The notes beneath the pieces were generated by a model. The model was not told the origin of the DNA, ran no database searches, and saw only the letters and a list, made by a program, of their open reading frames with translations. Source: a virus. Taken from it: 28,199 bases of DNA. How positions within the stretch are numbered: the stretch's first letter is position 1; every line of letters begins with the position of its first letter. Positions 23,381-28,199 of the stretch are shown one piece after another. The position numbers and the translations under genes were made by a program. The DNA is taken from positions 1 through 28,199 of the IMG/VR virus record IMGVR_UViG_3300031622_000577. One strand, written 5' to 3'.

Positions 23381-25093
23381 TTATCTACCTAATCTGAATT
23401 TCATTTTGTTGATTAAATCTGCAGAGAAGCTTTCATTTAATAATGGTTCAGCTTTTACAGAAGCAGATTCAGCAGCAGTTTTACTTTCATTGATTGATTC
23501 TAAACTCATTTGAGTATTTCTTAGATCTCTTGTTTGCCAGAAATTGTTAATAGCATAAGGAGTACCTAAAGAATGAAATTTAGCTTCAGCAATAATTTGT
23601 TCTTTTCTATTTTCTGAAAGAGAATTCCATTTATCAGAATATTTTGATGGCATATCATTAATAAAGTTAATTTCTTTTCTTTCAGTAATAAAACATGATT
23701 CCCAAACGTTTTCAGCTTGCACAGTTGACATAATAGAATCTTTGTTCATTGATTCAACTAATAAAGCTTTTTTGTTATCTTCTAAAGAATCAAATTGATT
23801 TTTTTTAGATTCTGATAGGAAATTCATAAAGTGCATTTCAGAAAGATTTTTAGTTTCTGCTTTAGAAATTAAGTTTTCTAATTTTTCACTAATAGTATCT
23901 TTATAAGATTTAGTATCTTTAACAGTTTCAACTGATTCATTAATAGATTCTTCAATTGTTGCTTCAGATGATTCTTCGTTAATTAATGTTCCATCAACAG
24001 TAGTTGCATTTTCAGCAATATACTCAGAGTATTTAATAGATTTGTCTAAACCTTCTCCAAGATATTCAGAATAAGCAATATTTTGATCTACCTTTTCAGC
24101 AACATACTCAGAATATTCGATTCCTTTTTCTAAAGATTCTCCTAAATAATTAGAATATTGAATTCCTTTATCTGCTTGTTCAGCAACATGTTCAGAATAT
24201 TGAATAGTCTTATCTAGTTCTTCACCTAAGTAAGAAGAGTAATTTTTAATTTTATCTACATTCTCTGCTAAGTAATCAGAGTAAGAGATACTTTTGTCAA
24301 GGTTTTCTGATAAGTATTCAGTATAATCAGTTACCTGATTTACTTTCTCTGCAATATGCTCAGTATAATTAACCAATTTTTGAATTAGTTCATCACTGTT
24401 TGAATTTGCAGATTCCTTAACACCATCTAATGTATTCTTTACATATTCGGTGTACTTATTGAAATCCTCAACGGTTACAAAGTTTCCTGAGTTATTTTCC
24501 ATTGTTAGATCTGTTTTATTTGTTTTATTTATTTCATCTTCAGTTTCAGCCATTTCATAAATGTATAAACCTTCAGTATCTCCGAAGCCATAAGATTCAT
24601 TTACTTTAGATAACTCAGCATTTTCAAATCCTGGATCAGCAACTAAATCATATGTAAAGAATTTTTTAATCTTAACTTTACCAGCCTCATCAACAGTACC
24701 AGCAGCTCTACTTGAAATATGCAATGGTATACCATCTTCTATTAATGCTTGAGCCTCTTTACCTTTTGACGTATTGAGTAATCTTATTCTTCCTAATACT
24801 TGTTTCTTTCCTTCATCGTATTTTAAATCTTCGATAACATGAGATACATTTGATAAACTAATATCAAAATCCTTAGGGTGGTCAAGTTCACCTAACAGTT
24901 TGTTAGTTTTTACTTTTTCCTGTAATTCTTTAATATGAGGAAGTACTTCAGCTTCTTCATAAATTCTATTATTTTTATTCTTTACTCCGATCTCAGTAAA
25001 TACTCCTTCAAGTACCACAGAGCCATCGGCATCTTTAGTCATACTTAAATTAGACTTAGATCTTTCTAGAATTAAAAGTTTCTTATTAGACAT
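23381..25093 (-). CDS. 21: Prohead protease (gp21) fused to a repeat-bearing scaffold (gp22-like)
   Basis: Residues 1 to about 170 are a T4-type (S78) prohead protease: NKNNRIYEEAEVL (39-51), GELDHP with catalytic H72, and ISSRA with S127/S128 as nucleophile candidates. T4 gp21 is about 212 aa, but this reading frame continues to 570 aa. Residues 198-570 are acidic, helical and scaffold-like, beginning with nine 14-residue repeats (243-368) and ending PLLNESFSADLINKMKF. No separate gp22 gene is present; its place between 21 and 23 is taken by this C-terminal part. Possible processing sites V/L/I-x-E occur at E166 (VNES), in every repeat, and at LINE, SINE and LLNE. An internal ATG at codon 198 may give scaffold alone. 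The leader has TAATATATAAA 19 bases upstream. Confidence 0.92.
   Translation of the reverse strand: MSNKKLLILERSKSNLSMTKDADGSVVLEGVFTEIGVKNKNNRIYEEAEVLPHIKELQEKVKTNKLLGELDHPKDFDISLSNVSHVIEDLKYDEGKKQVLGRIRLLNTSKGKEAQALIEDGIPLHISSRAAGTVDEAGKVKIKKFFTYDLVADPGFENAELSKVNESYGFGDTEGLYIYEMAETEDEINKTNKTDLTMENNSGNFVTVEDFNKYTEYVKNTLDGVKESANSNSDELIQKLVNYTEHIAEKVNQVTDYTEYLSENLDKSISYSDYLAENVDKIKNYSSYLGEELDKTIQYSEHVAEQADKGIQYSNYLGESLEKGIEYSEYVAEKVDQNIAYSEYLGEGLDKSIKYSEYIAENATTVDGTLINEESSEATIEESINESVETVKDTKSYKDTISEKLENLISKAETKNLSEMHFMNFLSESKKNQFDSLEDNKKALLVESMNKDSIMSTVQAENVWESCFITERKEINFINDMPSKYSDKWNSLSENRKEQIIAEAKFHSLGTPYAINNFWQTRDLRNTQMSLESINESKTAAESASVKAEPLLNESFSADLINKMKFRLGR
23990..24367 (-). repeat. Nine tandem 42-bp repeats encoding 14-residue scaffold units
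   Basis: The units start at Y243, Y257, Y271, Y285, Y299, Y313, Y327, Y341 and Y355, with exact spacing. The consensus is Y(S/T)xY(L/V/I)(A/G/S)ExxDKxI, and copies alternate between LGE- and VAE/IAE-like forms in the second half, suggesting 28-residue duplication steps. Tyr and hydrophobic positions at i, i+3/4 favour an amphipathic helix or coiled coil. Each unit has a gp21-like cleavage site [LIV]-x-E. Confidence 0.92.
24500..24502 (-). other. Candidate internal start codon for free scaffold protein
   Basis: Codon 198 of the protease-scaffold gene is ATG (followed by GAAAATAAC). It is preceded in frame by an A-rich stretch (AATAAATAAAACAAATAAAA, then CAGATCTAACA) that closely resembles the intergenic leaders before true starts in this phage. 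It sits exactly at the border between protease and scaffold. Confidence 0.5.
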
Positions 25094-25112
25094 CTTTCTA
25101 GTATTAATTTGA

Positions 25113-25123
25113 TTTATATATTA
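25113..25123 (-). promoter_or_regulatory. Candidate late promoter, TAATATATAAA
   Basis: Minus strand TAATATATAAA, 19 bases before the protease-scaffold start codon, in the 46-base gap after the portal gene. Confidence 0.5.
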
Positions 25124-25139
25124 CAACTCTTAATAGTTT

Positions 25140-26786
25140 TTAGATATCAGCTAATGGATCATCATCTATACCATCACTTTTTTCCTCAGGCTTAAAATCA
25201 TCTTTATTCGCACCTAAAAGGATCTTTTCAATATCTTCCTCTTTATAACCTGCTGTTGAAAGTTCTTCACGTTCTTTTGCTCGGGCATTTGCTTTAATAT
25301 CATCACGTGTAAATCCACCATATCTCTTAATTAAGAATCCTAAATCAAAGTATGGTATTTCTTCCATTTCAGCATTCATTGTGCTTAATTGAGTTTTTAG
25401 ATTACCAATAAAATCAACACGTTTTGTTTGGAGTTCCATTTCTTTCATTTCTTCGAATACATTATCCTTTATAAAATCTAAACCTAAACCAGCTTTAAAT
25501 GCAATATCATTTTTTAATTCAGGATGGTTAAGACACATTTGAAGATATACAGGCTTAACTAATATTTCTTGGAATATTGATCTTAGTCTTGATATAAACC
25601 TTCCAAACTTAATTTCATCCCTTAACATACCACTTGCCTCCATATCATATGTATTACCACCTTCTCTATCAAATCTAGAAAATGGTATCTTAGATGCAAG
25701 TTGTAATTTATCAGAAAAGTATTTTAAAGATTCAGTATCACCTAAATCTGGTCCGTCACCACCAATTGTTTGAATCTCTGGTGATTCGCCATCCTTTGAT
25801 GGTAACCAATATTCTTTATTAAACGGCATCATTGGTTTACCGTTAGTTTGTATTTCACCGCTTTCAAAATTAAAATCTACAACCTCTCGGTATGAATTCA
25901 TTAATGTTGATAGCGATTGTTTTGCTCTAGTTTTAGATTTACCACCAACTGGGATAGTAAATTGAGTTTTAAATGAAGCATTTGACACAGCCCAAATAAT
26001 TCTACTATGTTCCATTATTCTTAATAAATTAAATGATCTAATTAATCTTTCAACATATGATATTCTCATTGGAGAATTAACTTGTGAATATGAAATGTAT
26101 ATTATTTGTGAATCCCATAATTGTCTTTCCTTTCCACCTTCACCTTTATATTGAATCCAGACTTTTTTACCATCTTCATTATCAATACCTGGCATTAATG
26201 ATATTGGATCTAATTCTTTAAATCCTATAATTTCAGTTTGTTTATCATTATAAACTATCTCAAATGCAAGATAACCATCAATTAACCATTTTCTAAAATA
26301 GTTCCAAGGCTGTACTGCATCATTAAAACCAATATAATTGTAGATATTATTATATACATCGCTAATTTCTTCTTCTATAGATTCGCCAATATGACCATTA
26401 AATTCAGCATAAGCCATAAAATTTGATTCATCAAATACAATAGCCTCATCAGTTAATACATCTAAAATATCTTCAATCTCATCTTGTACTGCAAACGTTC
26501 TAAGTTGATCTCTTTTTCTAGTATAGTCTTGATCGAAAAATGCAATATTTTTCTTTAATGTAGTATCTGTTAATGATAGCGCAGCAAATGCACCATACAT
26601 ATCATCACTATCAGATCCCATAGGATTAAATGAATAACCCATTTGATTTTCAGTAAATCCTACTGCACGAGAATTACGAATGATCATATCATCATAAGCC
26701 ATTCCTAAATTAGAAAGATCTTTAAGGATCTTTCTTACTGGATTACCTGTACTTAAAGGACCTCTTCTATCTGTAAAACCTGCCAT
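25140..26786 (-). CDS. 20: Portal protein gp20
   Basis: This is the dodecameric portal at the unique head vertex, through which the terminase packages DNA. The T4 gp20 pattern is clear over the full length: FAVQDEIEDILDVLTDEAI near residue 90, WNYFRKWLIDGYLAFEIVYN near 160-180, and SRFDREGGNTYDMEASGMLRDEIKF-type region near 370-395 (quoted in part). Its 548 aa match T4 gp20 (524 aa). It opens the block portal - protease/scaffold - capsid, the same order as in T4 but without genes 67 and 68. The leader has GAATATATAAA 18 bases upstream and a typical A/T-rich, Shine-Dalgarno-free start. Confidence 0.97.
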   Translation of the reverse strand: MAGFTDRRGPLSTGNPVRKILKDLSNLGMAYDDMIIRNSRAVGFTENQMGYSFNPMGSDSDDMYGAFAALSLTDTTLKKNIAFFDQDYTRKRDQLRTFAVQDEIEDILDVLTDEAIVFDESNFMAYAEFNGHIGESIEEEISDVYNNIYNYIGFNDAVQPWNYFRKWLIDGYLAFEIVYNDKQTEIIGFKELDPISLMPGIDNEDGKKVWIQYKGEGGKERQLWDSQIIYISYSQVNSPMRISYVERLIRSFNLLRIMEHSRIIWAVSNASFKTQFTIPVGGKSKTRAKQSLSTLMNSYREVVDFNFESGEIQTNGKPMMPFNKEYWLPSKDGESPEIQTIGGDGPDLGDTESLKYFSDKLQLASKIPFSRFDREGGNTYDMEASGMLRDEIKFGRFISRLRSIFQEILVKPVYLQMCLNHPELKNDIAFKAGLGLDFIKDNVFEEMKEMELQTKRVDFIGNLKTQLSTMNAEMEEIPYFDLGFLIKRYGGFTRDDIKANARAKEREELSTAGYKEEDIEKILLGANKDDFKPEEKSDGIDDDPLADI

Positions 26787-26804
26787 ATTGTTATTTTTTA
26801 TTAT

Positions 26805-26815
26805 TTTATATATTC
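26805..26815 (-). promoter_or_regulatory. Candidate late promoter, GAATATATAAA
   Basis: Minus strand GAATATATAAA, 18 bases before the portal start codon; it overlaps the stop codon of the preceding gene. Confidence 0.55.
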
Positions 26816-27372
26816 TTGTAGTATAATGATTGTGCTTGGTTTATATTTCCACCAAAAAATTGATCTTCATTATTTACTGCTCCAATGTACCAATTACCAT
26901 ATCCTATCACATAAGGATTTTTCATTCTGTCCATTCTATACTGTCTTACACAGTATGTTAAATTATATTTTTTACCTAGTGCTCTTTTTAAAAATTTCCA
27001 TTGAAAGGTTGGAATAGGATCTTCTTTTAATGGATCTTCTTGTTTCTTACCTTGTATTTGAGTAAATAAAGTTTTAGTTAATTCAGTTAAAAATGGAATT
27101 CTAGCTTCATACGGCATATAATGTAAATTAATACCTAATTGGTGGCCATCATCAGATTCACCTAAACCTATTACTAAGGGTTTTGTATCATAAAACAATT
27201 CTTCTGTTGTGTAATAATTAAAACAATACATCTTACCTGGTAGTAAAGAACCTGAGCTTTTAGCACCTATTAATTTAATATCATCAATTGATCTTTTGGA
27301 TGCACCAGTCCTACCTTTACTTTCAGTAAGGTAAATATTAAGGTCATTTGTAAATCTATGTTCTAATGCCAT
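26806..27372 (-). CDS. Conserved T4-like phage protein of unknown function, 188 aa
   Basis: The segment LPGKMYCFNYYTTEELFY followed by YDTKPLVIGLG and LGINLHYMPYEAR is a pattern I have seen in uncharacterised, probably virion-related proteins of marine T4-like phages; I do not know a proven function. The C-terminal part has WKFLKRALGKKYNLTY and VIGYGNWY. It overlaps gp4 by one base (TAATG), so it is translated together with it, and it lies between gp4 and the portal. This position would suit a head-completion, DNA end-protection or connector role, but no clear match to T4 gp2 was seen. Confidence 0.7.
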   Translation of the reverse strand: MALEHRFTNDLNIYLTESKGRTGASKRSIDDIKLIGAKSSGSLLPGKMYCFNYYTTEELFYDTKPLVIGLGESDDGHQLGINLHYMPYEARIPFLTELTKTLFTQIQGKKQEDPLKEDPIPTFQWKFLKRALGKKYNLTYCVRQYRMDRMKNPYVIGYGNWYIGAVNNEDQFFGGNINQAQSLYYKNI

Positions 27373-27848
27373 TAAAATAAATTTGATTCTTCTGTTAGTA
27401 ACATTACTTTACAATTTCTTTCTTTTGCCATTTTATTTAAAGCATTAGTTTTACATAAATTTCTAACATATGATTCATATGCATATTTAAAATTTTTTAA
27501 TGCCTTTGCTGTTTTTCTCTTAGGTTCTTTTGGTTTTTGTAACTGAGCCTTAGGTTTTATTTCAACAACGTATTCTTGTGTAGTATCTCCCTTTTTCATC
27601 TTAAAGAAAAAGTCAGGATAATACTTATGCCATCTATTATCTAGTAAATTAAAATAAGGAATAGAGAAAGGTTCAGAGATCCAATAAATAACATCTTCAT
27701 TATAATCACACCAATGGCAAAACTTTCTTTCCCAACTACTTCTGTATATAATAGGATCTCCTCCTCTATACTTCTGAGGAAACTTCGGTTTATAATAACC
27801 TTGTTTAAATCCAGATTTAGATGTAGGTTTTACCTTTTTTATACTCAT
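27372..27848 (-). CDS. 4: Head completion protein gp4, nuclease-like
   Basis: This 158-aa protein matches T4 gp4, needed to complete filled heads before tail joining. The fold is restriction-endonuclease-like (similar to TnsA N-terminal domains): RSSWERKFCHWCD (36-48), VIYWISEPFSIPY (53-65), HKYYPDF with D79, and YVVEIKPK with E96 and K98, forming a PD-(D/E)xK-type active site. The N-terminus is strongly basic (KKVKPTSKSGFK). Length is like T4 gp4 (150 aa). It lies just downstream of gp55 (7 bases), so its expression begins with late genes. A GCATATATACGATATAAAG stretch before the start may hold a weak promoter. Confidence 0.92.
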   Translation of the reverse strand: MSIKKVKPTSKSGFKQGYYKPKFPQKYRGGDPIIYRSSWERKFCHWCDYNEDVIYWISEPFSIPYFNLLDNRWHKYYPDFFFKMKKGDTTQEYVVEIKPKAQLQKPKEPKRKTAKALKNFKYAYESYVRNLCKTNALNKMAKERNCKVMLLTEESNLF

Positions 27849-27854
27849 ACAACT

Positions 27855-28199
27855 TTATATCGTATATATGCCTTCGCTGTCAGCACTACCATTAATTGAA
27901 ACGGTACCGTGATATTTTTTAGGATGTAATTTATTCCAACCTTTTGCAAAACCTCTTTTAGCTATCTCAGTAAAATAAGCAAATGCATTTGTACTTTTTT
28001 CTGGATTAAAATTTCTCCAATATCTATAAAGATCCATATAAGCATAAGCAATACAATCTTGCCTATCTTCTGGGTTTCTATATGTTAGCTTCATAGAACA
28101 TTTGTCTGCCAATAGCATTAAGAATTCTAAGGCCTTTGGTGTGAGCTCATCCAATTCTTTAGATAATACTATCTGATCTAGGAGGTCTCTGTTGTTTAG
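27855..28199 (-). CDS. 55: Late-transcription sigma factor gp55 (N-terminus cut by the window edge)
   Basis: This is the phage sigma factor that directs host RNA polymerase to late promoters. The frame is open to the right edge and reads LNNRDLLDQIVLSKELDEL before the region DCIAYAYMDLYRYWRNFN and AFAYFTEIAKRGFAKGW, which match T4 gp55 (VNNKELLQAI near its N-terminus; the sigma region 2-like ADGIEASIKGLHNFD and AYITQACFNAF). Thus only a few N-terminal residues are missing and the TTG at 28154 is not the true start. The C-terminus is short: about 115 residues are visible against 185 in T4, and the terminal clamp-binding motif of T4 gp55 (SLDFLYE) is not seen. It would act on the TATATAAA-type elements in this window (inference). 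Confidence 0.88.
   Translation of the reverse strand, partial: LNNRDLLDQIVLSKELDELTPKALEFLMLLADKCSMKLTYRNPEDRQDCIAYAYMDLYRYWRNFNPEKSTNAFAYFTEIAKRGFAKGWNKLHPKKYHGTVSINGSADSEGIYTI

Noticed and set aside
23990-24367. Regular 42-bp repeats as a possible CRISPR array
   Set aside because: There are no spacers; the units are contiguous, in frame, and encode the scaffold repeats.
28152-28154. TTG as the start of gp55
   Set aside because: The frame continues to the window edge with residues that match the N-terminus of T4 gp55, so the true start lies outside.
1-28199. tRNA genes, insertion sequences and attachment sites
   Set aside because: No gap is long enough or has the right folding potential for tRNAs, and no transposase, terminal inverted repeats or integrase were found.

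Overview
The window is a stretch of the genome of a T4-like tailed phage (contractile-tailed myovirus). Head, neck, packaging and tail genes are recognisable: portal (gp20), prohead protease (gp21), major capsid protein (gp23), head-completion nuclease (gp4), terminase subunits (gp16, gp17), tail sheath (gp18), tail tube (gp19), a gp26/gp51-type baseplate protein and a tape measure. With them are T4-type replication and transcription genes: clamp loader gp44 and a probable gp62, the RNase H/FEN nuclease, and the late sigma factor gp55 running off the right edge. The blocks 17-18-19 and 20-21-(22)-23 keep the T4 order. DNA is strongly AT-rich, and nearly every start codon is preceded by an A/T-rich leader without a Shine-Dalgarno sequence, which points (inference) to a host in the Bacteroidota, such as a flavobacterium.

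Layout: all genes but one are on the minus strand, so they read from right to left. 28199-25140 carries gp55, gp4, a conserved unknown and the portal. 25093-21381 carries a fused protease-scaffold gene and the capsid gene, closed by a strong terminator. 21278-19807 holds a probable internal (capsid-packaged) protein and a zinc-ribbon protein. 19821-18997 is the only plus-strand gene, a DUF115/MptE-like protein that diverges from gp44. 18923-15132 holds replication genes (gp44, a 51-aa ORF, RNase H, probable gp62), an unknown and a holin-like protein. 15130-6522 holds a large structural protein, gp16, a GroES-like co-chaperonin, gp17, gp18 and gp19, closed by a strong terminator. 6424-1812 holds a GIY-YIG endonuclease, the gp26-like gene with a probable +1 frameshift extension, and the tape measure. 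1788-76 holds a cyclophilin, a DnaQ-like exonuclease and a small unknown.

The most interesting observations are these. (1) The prohead protease is fused in frame to a scaffold-like region with nine exact 14-residue repeats, each carrying a [LIV]-x-E site of the kind gp21 proteases cut, and with an internal ATG behind a leader-like A-rich stretch, an arrangement resembling lambda C/Nu3. (2) The gp26-like gene ends in CTT-TAA-A, and the ORF downstream in the +1 frame is open across that stop and has no ATG of its own near its start; this looks like a programmed +1 frameshift making a tail-assembly-chaperone-like fusion just upstream of the tape measure. (3) The 322-aa protein next to the capsid gene starts with a peptide very like the T4 capsid-targeting sequence and its cleavage site. 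(4) A motif (G/T)AATATATAAA, or a close variant, recurs 10-32 nt before many late genes and is a candidate late promoter for the encoded gp55.

No tRNA genes, CRISPR arrays or insertion sequences were seen, and there is no gene-free stretch longer than about 110 bases.
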